A stretch of 64,000 bases of DNA from Leclercia adecarboxylata (GTDB taxonomy: Bacteria; Pseudomonadota; Gammaproteobacteria; Enterobacterales; Enterobacteriaceae). Of this stretch, positions 45,957-56,977 are shown one piece after another; within the stretch, counting starts at the first letter, position 1, and each line of letters begins with the position of its first letter. Below the pieces are notes generated by a model. The model saw only the letters and a program-made list of their open reading frames with translations, was not told where the DNA came from and searched no databases. A program made the translations under genes and the position numbers. The stretch is from contig LR590464.1 in NCBI GenBank assembly GCA_901472455.1, positions 62,001-126,000 on the forward strand, written 5' to 3'.

Positions 45957-47144
45957 CTACGCCGCGTTCCCCTGCGCCAGCGGTGCCAGCCCGGCAGGGA
46001 TCTGACTCAACTCCTGCACCAGCATCTCTTTGCTGATGTCACGGATAGACTTCGCCCCGGTCAGCGTCATGGCCACTCTCATCTCCTTCTCGATCAGGTT
46101 AAGCAGATTCGCTACGCCTGCCTGGCCGTGCGTCGCCAGCGCGTAGAGATAGGCCCGCCCCAGCAGGACGGTGTCGGCGCCGAGGGCAATCATGCGCACC
46201 ACGTCCAGACCGTTGCGGATCCCGGAGTCCGCCAGAATCGCGATATCGCCTTTAACCGCATCGGCAATGGCGGGCAGGGCGCGGGCAGAGGAGAGCACGC
46301 CGTCCAGCTGGCGGCCGCCGTGGTTCGACACCACGATACCGTCGGCACCAAAGCGCACCGCATCGCGGGCATCTTCTGGATCGAGGATCCCTTTGATCAC
46401 CATCGGGCCATCCCAGAACTCCCGGATCCACTCCAGGTCTTTCCACGAGATGGACGGATCAAAGTTATTCGCCAGCCAGCCAATGTAATCTTCCAGCCCT
46501 GTCGGTTTGCCCAGATAGGTGGAGATATTGCCCAGATCGTGCGGACGCCGTTCACACCCACATCCCACGCCCACTGCGGATGGGTCACTGCCTGCCAGTA
46601 ACGACGCAGCGCGGCATTCGCACCGCTCATCCGGAGTGCGCATCGCGATAGCGCGCGCCGGGGGTGGGCATATCAACGGTAAACACCAGGGTGGAACAGC
46701 CCGCCGCTTTTGCCCGCTCCAGGGCATTACGCATAAAGCCGCGATCGCGCAGAACGTAGAGCTGGAACCACATTGGACGCTTAATGGTCGGGGCCACCTC
46801 TTCAATCGGGCAGACCGAGACGGTGGAGAGGGTAAAAGGAATGCCTTTGGCGTCGGCGGCCGCTGCGGCCTGCACTTCACCCCGGCGGGCGTACATGCCG
46901 CACAGGCCGACGGGGGCAAGGGCTACCGGCATAGAGAGCGTTTCGTTGAACAGCCTCGTCTCAAGGCTCAGGTCAGACCATATTCTTCAGGACGCCGCTG
47001 GCGCAGGGCCACCTGCGACAGGTCTTCCACGTTGCGGCGCAGGGTATATTCAGAGTAGGCCCCGCCATCAATATAGTGGAACAGGAACGGGGGCAGGATG
47101 CGCTGCGCGGCGGCGCGATAGTCACTGGCTGCAGAAATGATCAT
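45957..47144 (-). CDS. lldD: FMN-dependent L-lactate dehydrogenase LldD (frame-broken)
   Basis: Membrane-associated flavoenzyme that oxidises L-lactate to pyruvate and feeds electrons to quinone. The start at 47144 ([30 protein letters not shown]) overlaps the lldR stop. [50 protein letters not shown], and the catalytic-His motif [20 protein letters not shown] are seen. [30 protein letters not shown] is the phosphate-binding end. About three single-base breaks are present. The overall length equals the usual 396 codons. Confidence 0.95.
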
Positions 47145-47915
47145 GCTTTGTTCTCCCTGGAAATATCGTTGTCGCCAGGCAGACGGGTAATACGCGCCTG
47201 TCGGGCCTGATCTTCATCGAATCGTTTAATGGTGGTATGCACGAAGCCCAGATGCGCCATCATCGCCTGACGGGCAGCTTCGGCATCGCCAGCAAGAATG
47301 GCGTCGAGAACAGCCTGATGCTGCTCAGTTAGCCGGGCAAATACCGGCGGCACCTGGTACATCCGCTGGCGGCTCTGCTTAACAGAGGTTTGCAGCAGAT
47401 CGAAAAAACCGCGCATGGTCTGGAGCAGCACCACGTTGTGCGAGGCTTCAGCAATCGCCAGATGAAAACGCACATCGGCCTGCGAGGCGATATCGGGATC
47501 GCTGCTGTGGGTCGCCTCGAAGCAGGCTTTTAACTTCTCTTTATCCGCTGGTGTGGCGCGCATGGCGGCATGCCAGGCGGTACTGGTCTCAATGGCATGA
47601 CGCGCTTCGAGAATATCGAAGCTGTAGTCAGGGTCGTTTTCCATCAGCGTTTTCAACGGCTGGACAATCGCCTGTTCTGACCACTCCTCATGCTGCCAGC
47701 GCACAAAGGTCCCGCCCGCCGCGACGGCTCAGCAGTACCCCTTCACTGACCAGCGTCGCCAGGGCTTCGCGCAGCGAGTTGCGCGACACACCAAGCTGGG
47801 CGGCAAGCTGGCGCTCGGCGGGCAACTTCATGCCCGCCTCCAGCTGTTGTTCTTCAATCAGCGCCCGCACGCGAGAAGCAATCTCGTCGGACAGGCGTCT
47901 GGGCATCACTATCAT
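47141..47915 (-). CDS. lldR: GntR/FadR-family L-lactate regulator LldR (frame-broken once)
   Basis: Represses and, with L-lactate, activates the lld genes. The N-terminal winged HTH reads [26 protein letters not shown] (here [29 protein letters not shown]) after [19 protein letters not shown]. The FadR-type C-terminal domain has [48 protein letters not shown] and the metal-binding [12 protein letters not shown] region. One break at about 47695 joins the two. It overlaps lldP upstream (ATGA) and lldD downstream. Confidence 0.94.
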
Positions 47916-49567
47916 GGGATCATCCAGGTTAAGACGTAAGCCTGCAACGTGGTGATCACCCCCACCATGCAGGTAAATATCAGGCTGTGTTTAACGGTAA
48001 AGCGGAACAGATCCGACTCTTTGCCCACCAGGCCTACCGCCGCACAGGCGATAGCAATGGACTGCGGCGAGATCATCTTGCCGGTCACGCCACCGGTGGT
48101 GTTAGCGGCGACCAGCAGCACGTCCGAGACGCCAATCTGCTGCGCGGCTGTCGCCTGCAGGGCCGCAAACAGGGCGTTAGACGAGGTATCTGACCCGGTC
48201 AGGAACACCCCCAGCCAGCCGAGGAACGGCGAGAAGAAGGTGAACGCGGAGCCGGTATGCGCCAGGGCCAGGGCCAGCGTTGACGACAGGCCAGAGTAGT
48301 TGGAGATAAACGCAAAGGCCAGCACCATACCGATGGAGTAAATCGGCAGCGCCAGCTCTTTCAGCGTACTGGCAAACGTCTGCACCGCGGCGGCAGGCTT
48401 CATGCGCAGCCACACAATGGAAAGGATAGCGGCAAACAGGATGGCCGTACCGGTTGCGGAGAACCAGTCGAATTTAAACACCGCTGCATACGGCGTGGCG
48501 TCATGCACCACGGGTGGCATACGGGCGACCATTTTATCGAGGAACGGCACCGAAATATTGACCACCATGTCGTACAGCGCACCGTTCGGGGCAAACAGGG
48601 CTTTAAAGGGCGGTACGCTCCACAGGGTTACTGTGGCGGTCAGGAACAGGAACGGTGACCAGGCACGTATAATCTGTCCTGGGGTGTAGCGGGTGCGGGC
48701 CAGCGTCATATCGACCTGCGAGGCACCCATATCGGCAAAGCGGAAGATCCGCACCGGCTGCCACCGTTTGAGGAACAGCGTCAGGCAGACCAAAGAGACC
48801 AGCGAAGAGATAATGTCCGGCAGTTCCGGGCCGAGGAAGTTGGAACTCAGATACTGGGCGATAGCGAAAGAGCCGCCCGCCACCATCACTGCAGGCCAGG
48901 TTTCCTTCACGCCGCGCCAGCCGTCCATTATCGCCATGATCCAGAACAGCACGATAATGGTCAGGAACGGCAACTGACGGCCCACCATCTGGCCAATCTC
49001 AAAGCTGTCCAGGCCGGTCACCTGTCCGGCAACCAGAATCGGAATGCCCATCGCGCCAAAGGCCACCGGCGCGGTGTTGACGATCAGACACAGACCGGCG
49101 GCATACAGGGGGTTAAAGCCCAGCCCGACCAGCAGCGCGGCGGTGATTGCCACCGGGGCGCCAAATCCGGCCGCCCCTTCCAGGAAGGCCCCGAAAGAGA
49201 AGCCGACGATGAGCATCTGCAGGCGCTGGTCAGGGGTAATCGACAGTATCGATGAGCGAATGATGTCGAACTGCCCGGTTTTCACCGAGATTTTATAGAC
49301 GAAGACCGCGGCGATGATGATCCACGCAATCGGCCACAGGCCGTAGAAGAAGCCATAGATGACAGACGCCAGCGCGCGATCCACCGGCATTTTGTAGAAG
49401 AACAGCGCCACCATCAGGGCGATGGCAACGGTGTACGTCGCGGCAAGGTATCCCTTCAGCTTGAGCTTAATCAGCGCAAAGAAGAAGAACAGGATAGGTA
49501 GCGAGGCGATCAGGCTTGATAGCCAGATATTTCCTGCCGGATCGTAGTTTTGTTGCCAGAGGCTCAT
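47912..49567 (-). CDS. lldP: L-lactate permease LldP
   Basis: Intact 551-residue inner-membrane lactate/proton symporter. The start at 49567 ([20 protein letters not shown]) follows a GGGAGACC ribosome site. About 12-14 hydrophobic segments are visible, with the family's [62 protein letters not shown] and [19 protein letters not shown]. First gene of lldP-lldR-lldD, with overlapping starts and stops throughout. Confidence 0.97.
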   Translation of the reverse strand: MSLWQQNYDPAGNIWLSSLIASLPILFFFFALIKLKLKGYLAATYTVAIALMVALFFYKMPVDRALASVIYGFFYGLWPIAWIIIAAVFVYKISVKTGQFDIIRSSILSITPDQRLQMLIVGFSFGAFLEGAAGFGAPVAITAALLVGLGFNPLYAAGLCLIVNTAPVAFGAMGIPILVAGQVTGLDSFEIGQMVGRQLPFLTIIVLFWIMAIMDGWRGVKETWPAVMVAGGSFAIAQYLSSNFLGPELPDIISSLVSLVCLTLFLKRWQPVRIFRFADMGASQVDMTLARTRYTPGQIIRAWSPFLFLTATVTLWSVPPFKALFAPNGALYDMVVNISVPFLDKMVARMPPVVHDATPYAAVFKFDWFSATGTAILFAAILSIVWLRMKPAAAVQTFASTLKELALPIYSIGMVLAFAFISNYSGLSSTLALALAHTGSAFTFFSPFLGWLGVFLTGSDTSSNALFAALQATAAQQIGVSDVLLVAANTTGGVTGKMISPQSIAIACAAVGLVGKESDLFRFTVKHSLIFTCMVGVITTLQAYVLTWMIP

Positions 49568-49642
49568 TGCAGGTCTCCCGAGGACCACACCTATTGCGAT
49601 GCGGTGAGTCTGTGCTCATCTCGGCGTCACAATATGTGTAAA

Positions 49643-49658
49643 AGTGGTCCTGCCAATA
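49643..49658. promoter_or_regulatory. Putative LldR operator O2
   Basis: GTGGTCCTGCCAAT, a near-palindromic TGG-N5-CCA site centred at 49650, about 83 bases upstream of lldP. It matches the TGGT-N3-ACCA-like core of LldR operators in one half and is slightly degenerate in the other. Confidence 0.6.
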
Positions 49659-49767
49659 GTGTGATGTAGGGTTAATGACAACAAATGGTTAACCAAATGT
49701 TATTGGTCGGCAATGTGTTTGTGAGCAAAGATTATGGAAATGTGAACCAAGGGAGGGTTGGTTGCGG

Positions 49768-49784
49768 AATTGGTTGGGCCAATT
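49768..49784. promoter_or_regulatory. Putative LldR operator O1
   Basis: AATTGGTTGGGCCAATT, a palindrome centred at 49776. It closely resembles the E. coli LldR site. Its centre is 126 bases from the O2 candidate, nearly the spacing I recall for the two E. coli operators that flank the lldP promoter and support repression by looping. Confidence 0.72.
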
Positions 49785-49801
49785 TTGAAGGGAAGGAGAG
49801 C

Positions 49802-49834
49802 GGTAAGCCGGGTCAGCGTAGCGCCACCCGGCTA
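49802..49834. repeat. REP-type palindromic element
   Basis: GCCGGGTCAGCGTAGCGCCACCCGGC palindrome (split by a short loop) beside the yibL 3' end. Confidence 0.8.
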
Positions 49835-49838
49835 AAAA

Positions 49839-50201
49839 TCAGAACTCAGTCTTGCTGAAGCCCGTCATCTCTTTCAGGCCCATTTCACGGCCCAGCTCGG
49901 TCATTGGGTGGACGACGATCAGGCCGCGCACGCTTTTCTTCAGCTTGCCCATGTCGGCCTGCTCTTTCTTGGTAATAGCGCGGCGGAAAGGCAGTTTAGA
50001 GAGCTTCTGGGCTTCTTTACTCAGCTTCTGCTCTTTTACGCCACGCAGGCGTTCGATTTCCGTTTCCAGCGTCGCTTTCTCTTTTTCCAGCTCGGCGTAT
50101 TTCTCGGCGGCATCAACCAGGGAGAGGCTGGCCTGCTGGTGGCGGATCAGATCCAGGCGGTCGCTCAGGCGCTTAATTTCATTCTTTTCGACTTCTTTCA
50201 T
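49839..50201 (-). CDS. yibL: Ribosome-associated protein YibL
   Basis: Intact 120-residue basic protein: [22 protein letters not shown], a coiled-coil [23 protein letters not shown], then a basic [24 protein letters not shown] and [10 protein letters not shown] at the end. It matches E. coli YibL, reported as ribosome-associated, with no established function. Either of two adjacent Met codons could start it; 50201 matches E. coli. Confidence 0.93.
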   Translation of the reverse strand: MKEVEKNEIKRLSDRLDLIRHQQASLSLVDAAEKYAELEKEKATLETEIERLRGVKEQKLSKEAQKLSKLPFRRAITKKEQADMGKLKKSVRGLIVVHPMTELGREMGLKEMTGFSKTEF

Positions 50202-50260
50202 CACAAATAGCTCTAAAAACAGGGGAGATTACAGGGAAGGATACACCAATGTGCGCAGGC

Positions 50261-50851
50261 TTACTTCTGAAACGCTTTTTTTAAGCTGATTCGGGAAATC
50301 AGCTCAGTCAGGGAAAGAACCATCGTGGAGCGAACGATCTGCTGGTAACGCTGCTTCTGCATCGCGTACAGCTCCGGGTCGCTGGTATCAAAATGCGGCG
50401 TCGGGGGCAGGGCGGTCACGCAATGTAACTCGCCGAGCGGGCCGAGGATCTCGTCGTCGGTGAACGCATACTCGTTGCCATCGTGGTTCAGCTCTTCACG
50501 CAGCGCCATCAGCAGTTCGGCGTCTTCATACTCATGACGGCTGATAACGCCCAGGCCATAGATCAGTTTCAGACGCACGGATAAATCGCCCAAGGGGCCG
50601 TCACCGTCAAGCAACGGTTCAACTGCGTATTTCACCGCGTAGTCGTCTTTGCGAAAAACCTGAAGCACCAGGATATTCACCGCCTCGGTTAGCAACTCGA
50701 CGGCGGATATCAGGAAACTTCGAACGGTTTTGCCAGTATTCAGACGCTCCAGCACACGGTTTTCAAAGGCCTGGGTTTGTTCCATTATTGCCTGCATATC
50801 TGACAATCTATATTCCGGGCGCAGGATGACCTGCGCCAGTTCCTGCATCAT
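50261..50851 (-). CDS. mtlR: Mannitol operon repressor MtlR
   Basis: Intact protein of 196 residues or slightly fewer. It contains [71 protein letters not shown] and [16 protein letters not shown], as in E. coli MtlR, which represses mtlAD without a recognisable HTH. The N-terminal 10 residues differ from E. coli. The start overlaps the mtlD stop (ATGATG). Last gene of mtlA-mtlD-mtlR. Confidence 0.95.
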   Translation of the reverse strand: MMQELAQVILRPEYRLSDMQAIMEQTQAFENRVLERLNTGKTVRSFLISAVELLTEAVNILVLQVFRKDDYAVKYAVEPLLDGDGPLGDLSVRLKLIYGLGVISRHEYEDAELLMALREELNHDGNEYAFTDDEILGPLGELHCVTALPPTPHFDTSDPELYAMQKQRYQQIVRSTMVLSLTELISRISLKKAFQK

Positions 50852-51997
50852 TTGGTTGCGTTATATACGTTAACCGCCTCCACAACCACATCGCTGTTGG
50901 CATCCAGACCGGATACCTGCGCCAGCGCGGCCTGTGGACCTTGCTCGTCAATCAGTTGCGCCAGCTCCTGCGCCTGCGGATCTTCTTCGCTGCGGTAGTG
51001 CATCGCGGCGGCAATGCCTTTGACCAGACTGGTGTGTGGCAGGTCATATTCCAGGGTGCCGAGCAGCGGCTTGATCAGACGATCGCCCGCACTCAGCTTG
51101 CGCAGCGGCTGACGGCCTACACGCTCAACGTCATCTTTCAGATACGGGTTTTCAAAACGACCGAGGATTTTCTGAATATATGCCGCGTGCTTATCGGCAT
51201 CAAAACCGTAGCGTTTAATCAATACCGCGCCGCTCTCGTCCATTGCACCTTTTACCACGGCGCGAACGTTCTCATCGAGAATAGCGTCACGAATGGTCTG
51301 ATGACCGGCTAACTTACCGAGGTAGGCGGTTATAGCATGCCCGGTGTTCAGCGTGAAGAGCTTACGTTCGACAAATGCCATCAGGTTATCAGTTAATTCC
51401 ATGCCCGCGATCTCAGGCAGCGCGCCTTTGAACTGGGTTTTATCGACGATCCACTCGCTGAAGGTTTCCACGGTCACTTCCAGCGGGTCATGGGTGGCCG
51501 ACGCTGACGGCGGAACGATGCGGTCAAACGGCAGAATCCACAAAGCCGACGTGCTCTTCAACCCAGGCTTTATCTTCATCAGCCACAGCCGCCATCACAT
51601 GACCTTTCAGCTGGGTGGTGCCGCGCACCATGTTCTCACAGGCGATGATGTTCAGTGGGGCATCGTTACCCTGGGCCTTACGCTTTGCCAGCCCTTTGGC
51701 GACGGACGGGGCGATACGCTCCAGCACCACCGGACCGACCGCGGTGGTCACCAGGTCAACGCTGGCAATCAGGTCGATAACATCGTCGCCAATGCTGCTG
51801 ACCGCATTCACGCCGGTCACGGTTTCGACCTGTTCGTTTTCACCTACGACATGCACCTGATAGCTATGACGCGCATTCAGGGCGTCCAGTACCGTCTGAT
51901 TCACATCCGCAAATGTCAGCGTAATGCCCGCGTCTGCCAGCAGTTTGCCGATAAAACCACGACCGATATTACCTGCGCCGAAATGTAATGCTTTCAT
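50848..51997 (-). CDS. mtlD: Mannitol-1-phosphate 5-dehydrogenase (frame-broken once)
   Basis: Oxidises mannitol 1-phosphate to fructose 6-phosphate with NAD+. The N-terminus [24 protein letters not shown] is the Rossmann motif; [29 protein letters not shown], the catalytic block [20 protein letters not shown] with Asn-x5-His, and the end [11 protein letters not shown] follow. An extra T near 51543 breaks the frame. Length about 382 residues. It starts after the palindromic repeat that separates it from mtlA. Confidence 0.96.
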
Positions 51998-52026
51998 CGT
52001 ATTAACCTTCATCAATGTTGTTACCC

Positions 52027-52094
52027 GAGAGGGCTGGGGTGAGGAACCACGCGAATTTCCCCTCACCCTAGCCCTCTCCCCAACGGGGAGAGGG
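52027..52094. repeat. Nested CCCTCTCC-type palindrome between mtlA and mtlD
   Basis: GAGAGGGCTGGGGTGAGG (52027-52044) and CCTCACCCTAGCCCTCTC (52061-52078) are inverted copies with one mismatch. The second arm continues into CCCCAACGGGG AGAGGG, a further hairpin. In the mtl transcript this could form a strong stem that separates mtlA from mtlD messages. Confidence 0.8.
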
Positions 52095-52105
52095 AAGGGA
52101 AAGAC

Positions 52106-54018
52106 TTACTTGTTCAGCAGCGCCAGGACTCTTCGACGCTGGTGGTGTTTGCCAGACGTTCGATCACGGTCTCATCGTCCAGCGCATTGGTCAGGCTGGT
52201 AATCACCTGAATGTGCTCGTTGTTGCGAGCCGCGATACCAATCACCAGACGGGCAATGTCATCTTCTTCTTCACCGAAGCGCACGCCTGCCGGATACTGA
52301 CAGAACACCACGCCAGTTTTCAGGACGCGATCTTTCGCTTCAACCGTACCGTGCGGCACCGCAATGGATTCGCCCAGGTAGGTTGGCGTCAGTTTTTCAC
52401 GATCCAGCATCGCCTGAACATATTCTGGCTGTACGTAGCCGCCTTTTACCAGCTGCTCACCGGCAAAGCGAATCGCTTCTTCTTTATGGCTCGCGGTACG
52501 GCCAAGGAAGATGTTCTCCGCACCCAGACGGAACAGGTGACTGTTGCTCTCGTCGAAGCTGTCCTGCAGGCTGGTACGCACTTTGACTTCGTTATCTTCA
52601 TGACGCTGTGCCGCAACCAGACGTTCGGTCAGATTGGTGTACAGGCCGCTGTCGAGGAAGTTGGTCAGCGAAATATGCTGCGCCTGCGGAACCTGGCGCA
52701 TCGCACGCTCGGTCAGGTCGCGGTGGGTGATGACCAGGTCAACATCCGCCGGCAGGCTGTTAATGGCGCTGTTGGTAACGGAGATCTGCGACAGACCGGC
52801 ATCCGCCACTTTCTTACGCAGTACGCCTGCACCCATGGCGCTGGAACCCATGCCGGCATCACAGGCGACGATGATTTTACGCACGTGGCTCAGGTCGTTA
52901 GACACATCACCCGCAGCCAGCGGCGTTGCAGCAACACCTTTAGACTGAGATTTCATGTCCTGCATACGACGGGTAGCCGCTTCGATATCGTCTTCTTCTT
53001 TCACTTTGCTGGTTTTCAGCAGGATAGCCGACACCACGAAGGAGACCGCCATGGCCGCACAGATCGCTGCGATGTTAGCGAAGTAGGCACCTTTCGGGGT
53101 CATCGCCAGTACCGCCAGGATAGAACCTGGGGAAGCAGGGGAGACCAGACCACCGCCCAACACGCTCAGAGTGAACACGCCAGTCATACCGCCGAGGATA
53201 ACGGCCAGGATCAGACGTGGGTTCATCAGCACGTACGGGAAGTAAATTTCGTGGATACCGCCGAGAAAGTGGATGATAGCCGCACCGCCAGCAGACTGCT
53301 TAGCGCTACCGCGACCAAAGAACATGTACGCCAGCAGAACACCCATACCCGGACCCGGGTTCGCTTCGATCAGGAAGAAGATGGATTTGCCGAGGTCGTG
53401 AGACTGCTGAATACCCAGCGGTGAGAAGATACCGTGGTTGATGGCGTTGTTGAGGAACAGGATTTTCGCCGGTTCAACAAAAATGGACGCCAGCGGCAGC
53501 ATGTCGTGGGCAACCATGAAGTTAACGCCCGCTGCCAGCAGTTTGGAGAGCACTTCAACTGCCGGGCCAATGCCGAGGAACGCCAGAATAGCCAGGATCA
53601 TCCCGATGATGCCGGCAGAGAAGTTGTTCACCAGCATTTCGAAGCCGGATTTGATTTTGCCATCAACCCAGACGTCGAACTTCTTAATGGCCCAGCCGCC
53701 CAGAGGACCGGCAATCATTGCGCCGAGGAACATTGGCATATCCGCACCGACGATAACGCCCATGGTGGTGATCGCGCCGACCACACCGCCACGGTCACCG
53801 CCCACCAGACGACCACCGGTATAACCGATGAGCAGCGGCAGCAGATAGGTGATCATCGGGCCAACAAGTTTCGCCAGCGTTTCGTTAGGCAACCACCCTG
53901 TCGGAATAAATAACGCAGTGATGATACCCCACGCGATAAACGCGCCGATATTTGGCATCACCATGTTGCTAAGGAATCGACCAAAGCTTTGTACTTTGAT
54001 CTTGAAATCGGATGACAT
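52106..54018 (-). CDS. mtlA: Mannitol PTS enzyme IICBA MtlA
   Basis: Transports and phosphorylates mannitol. Three fused domains are visible in order: membrane IIC (about 1-340, IGAFIAWGIITALFIPTGWLPNE, GADMPMFLGAMIAGPLGG, HFLGGIHEIYFPYVLMNP), IIB (about 380-470, with the phospho-Cys in IVACDAGMGSSAMGAGVLRKK), and IIA (about 490-635, with the phospho-His in GESIAVPHGTVEAKD). A missing base near 52132 changes the last residues; read across it, the end is LALLNK at 52106. First gene of mtlA-mtlD-mtlR. Confidence 0.97.
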
Positions 54019-54155
54019 AAAACACCCCTTCTTCTGTTGATGCAGGCCTTAAGCCCGAGGTTTGTTGTTAATGTGGTGGCAGAGGTTGCCCAACCTGTTC
54101 TGTTGACGTGAAATTTGGCACTTAATGGTTTAACTGTCCAGACAGGCAAAATTTA

Positions 54156-54332
54156 TGTGATCTGAATCACGTAAATGCAGGGGGTGCAGCCACGATTGAA
54201 GTGATGTGCGTCACAAAATTGAAGTGTAAAAAAAATACAACGACCGTTAAAACGGCAGTTTGACCCATAAAATGTGAATCAAATCACATTTTGTTGTCGT
54301 GAGTTTGTTTCTGGAGTGTGATCAAAACCACA
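54156..54332. promoter_or_regulatory. Cluster of CRP sites upstream of mtlA
   Basis: The 658-base mtlA-yibI gap holds no convincing gene. It contains TGTGATCTGAATCACG (54156-54171), GTGATGTGCGTCACAA (54201-54216), a perfect TGTGAATCAAATCACA (54273-54288) and TGTGATCAAAACCACA (54317-54332). A weaker half-site TGTGATCGAC starts at 54361. The E. coli mtl promoter is known for having several CRP sites. The rest of the gap, from 54400 to 54676, is A+T-rich with no feature I can support. Confidence 0.82.
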
Positions 54333-54676
54333 AAAATATTTTTATGCAGAATTCTCTGGATGTGATCGACTGCAACATCTGTTTCACCCATCAACGCCAG
54401 GATGTAAGTCAGCAACACGTATTGTCCAAAAAAGAGCATCAATATGTGTTATGGCAAAAATGCCAGGCTAGTTTAAGCTCATTTTGTAAACAGAACGCTA
54501 TTATTCTTCAGGCTATATTTTGACACGCTTATAAACTTGCATGGAGATATAAGGAAAAATCATATTCCCCGGCTCTGAAATAGTTAGTACATCTTCGTGT
54601 GCTTAATCATAAATTAATTTGGCTGCTTACCATTTAATTATTTTTATGCGTTTGCGATTTACTGAGTGAGGCAAAT

Positions 54677-55034
54677 ATGTTTCTCAACTATTTTTGCACT
54701 GGGTGTGTTGATTTTTGTCTTCCTGGTTCTTTTTTATGGAATCATCGCCATCCATGATATTCCTTACAATATTGCCAAAAAGCGCAACCATCCGCATGCC
54801 GATGCGATCCATACGGCGGGATGGATAAGCCTGTTTACGCTCCATGCTATCTGGCCGTTTCTGTGGATTTGGGCCACCCTCTACCAGCCAGAGCGTGGCT
54901 GGGGAATGCAGAACCATATTCAGCCGCCAGAACGCCATCCCGACGTTGATGCGCTTACAAAGCGCGTCGCCGATCTGGAACAAAAACTGGCTGCAGTGCC
55001 CCCCACTGCTGATAAGAACACGCTGGAGCACTAA
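54677..55034 (+). CDS. yibI: DUF3302 inner-membrane protein YibI (frame-broken once)
   Basis: Small membrane protein of about 119 residues. It starts [21 protein letters not shown] once an extra T near 54695 is removed. Two membrane helices (about 5-27 and 50-70, [20 protein letters not shown]) and a C-terminal charged helix ([17 protein letters not shown]) follow. It matches E. coli YibI, of unknown function, and lies 2 bases before yibH, with which it probably works. Confidence 0.9.
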
Positions 55035-55036
55035 TC

Positions 55037-56174
55037 ATGGATCTGTTGATCATTTTGACCTATGTCGCCTTTGCATGGACCATTTTTAAAATATTTCGTA
55101 TTCCGGTAAACCAATGGACCTTAGCGACCGCGACGCTAGGCCGGTGTGTTTATTGTGGCCGGGCTTATTTTATTAATGAACTATAACCACCCGTATACCT
55201 TTACGGCGCAGAAAGCGGTTATTTCTATTCCCATTACCCCGCAGGTCACAGGGGTGGTGAGTGAAGTGACGGATAAAAATAACCAGCTAATTAAAAAGGG
55301 CGAAGTATTATTTAAAATCGATCCGACCCGATATCAGGCACGTGTCGATCGTCTGAAGGCTGACCTGGTCACCGCGACGCACAATATAAAGGTGCTGAAA
55401 GCGCAACTTTCGGAAGCACAATCGAATACCACCCGCGTCTCTGCTGAGCGCGATCGTCTGTACAAAGACTATCAGCGTTATTTGAAAGGCAGCCAGGCGA
55501 AGGTGAATCCCTTCTCTGAGAGCGATATCGATAATGCGCGACAAAACTACCTGGCGCAGGACGCCATGGTGAAAGGCTCTGTCGCGGAACAAACCCAGAT
55601 TCAGAGCCAGTTAGACAGCATGTCTAACGGTGAGCAGTCGCAGATTGCCTCGCTGCGCGCCCAGTTGACCGAAGCCACCTATAACCTGGATCAAACCGTT
55701 ATCCGTGCGCCCAGCAACGGCTATGTTACCCAGGTGCTGATTCGCCCGGGAACCTACGCGGCCTCTCTGCCGCTGCGCCCGGTGATGGTGTTTATCCCTG
55801 AGCAGAAACGCCAGATCGTGGCGCAGTTCCGCCAGAACTCATTACTGCGTCTGAAGCCTGGTGACGAGGCCGAAGTGGTGTTCAATGCCCTGCCAGGGCA
55901 GGTCTTCTCCGGTAAGCTCACCAGCATTCTGCCGGTCGTGCCGGGCGGCTCTTACCAGGCACAGGGGGTACTGCAATCTCTGACGGTAATTCCGGGCACC
56001 GATGGCGTGCTGGGCACCATCGAGCTGGATCCAAACGCCGACGTGGACGCGTTGCCTGACGGCATTTACGCCCAGGTTGCGGTTTATTCCGACCACTTCT
56101 CGCACGTGTCGGTAATGCGTAAAGTCCTGCTGCGGATGACCAGCTGGATGCACTACCTCTATCTCGACCATTAA
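55037..56174 (+). CDS. yibH: HlyD-family membrane fusion protein YibH (frame-broken once)
   Basis: About 378 residues. It starts [21 protein letters not shown] and has two N-terminal hydrophobic segments, then the HlyD/EmrA layout: a biotinyl-lipoyl half ([31 protein letters not shown]), a long coiled coil (residues about 100-220), the returning lipoyl half ([20 protein letters not shown]) and a beta-barrel domain. An extra C near 55142 breaks the frame. No outer-membrane partner is nearby; the DUF3302 protein YibI is the likely partner. Substrate unknown. Confidence 0.92.
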
Positions 56175-56266
56175 TCCCTTAAAGGCAGGTCTGGAATACG
56201 CAGAGCCTGCCTTTTTTCTTTGCCTGGGCCATACTTATCCTTTTGTTGGCGAACAAGGAGCAGGCA

Positions 56267-56875
56267 ATGAAACTCATCGGCAGTTATACCAGTCCTTTCG
56301 TGCGTAAAATCTCCATTCTCCTGCTGGAGAAAGGCATCACTTTTGAATTTGTGAATGAACAACCCTATCAGGCTGAAAACGGTGTCGCGCACTACAATCC
56401 GCTGGGCAAAGTCCCGGCGCTGGTGACCGATGACGGGGAGCATTGGTTCGACTCGCCCATCATTGCCAGCTATATCGAGTTGCTGGATATTGCCCCGGCG
56501 ATGATCCCCCACGAGCCAAAAGCCGCGTTGGTTATCCGGCAAATCGAGGCGCTGGCGGACGGGATCATGGATGCCGCGCTGGCTTCAGTGCGCGAGCAGG
56601 CGCGCCCGGCGGCACAGCAGTCTGAGACCGAGCTGCTGCGTCAGCGCGAGAAAATCACCCGCAGTCTGGATCACTGTGAGGCGCTGATCCGTGAAGGAAA
56701 AATTGCCACCGACAGCGTTAACCTGGCGACCATCGCCATTGCCTGCGCTATCGGCTATCTCAATTTCCGTCGCGTCTCGCCGGGCTGGTGCGTTGATCGC
56801 CCGCTGCTGGTCAAACTGGCGGAAACCCTGTTCCAGCGTGAAAGCTTCGCCCGCACCGAACCGCCAAAGGCTTGA
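56267..56875 (+). CDS. yibF: Glutathione S-transferase homologue YibF
   Basis: Intact 202-residue GST-fold protein. The N-terminal thioredoxin-like domain has [23 protein letters not shown] and [28 protein letters not shown], typical glutathione-binding elements. The helical C-terminal domain contains [21 protein letters not shown]. The start at 56267 follows a GGAG site. It lies directly upstream of selA, as in E. coli. No enzymatic activity is established for it. Confidence 0.93.
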   Translation: MKLIGSYTSPFVRKISILLLEKGITFEFVNEQPYQAENGVAHYNPLGKVPALVTDDGEHWFDSPIIASYIELLDIAPAMIPHEPKAALVIRQIEALADGIMDAALASVREQARPAAQQSETELLRQREKITRSLDHCEALIREGKIATDSVNLATIAIACAIGYLNFRRVSPGWCVDRPLLVKLAETLFQRESFARTEPPKA

Positions 56876-56929
56876 TGTCGTCGATAACACTTCCTTGACG
56901 GACGCGGTACAATCGCCCTGACATTGACT

Positions 56930-56950
56930 CCCTCTCCCGTCGGGAGGGGG
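56930..56950. repeat. Short CCCTCTCC palindrome before selA
   Basis: CCCTCTCCCGTCGGGAGGGGG forms a near-perfect hairpin in the yibF-selA gap, a short relative of the repeats at 45877 and 52027. Confidence 0.7.
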
Positions 56951-56977
56951 GAAGATACCCAACCGTCAGGCGCTTTC

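Noticed and set aside
51344..51988. Long open frame opposite mtlD
   Set aside because: It is a shadow of mtlD on the other strand, with no similarity or start signal.
52213..53424. A 403-residue open frame opposite mtlA, rich in His, Gln and Arg
   Set aside because: It lies wholly antisense to the IIB/IIA and IIC coding regions. The odd composition is what antisense reading of a G+C-rich gene gives.
54299..54523. A 74-residue open frame in the mtlA-yibI gap
   Set aside because: It overlaps the CRP-site cluster, has no good ribosome site, starts within a regulatory region and has no recognisable similarity. Its composition follows the A+T-rich gap.
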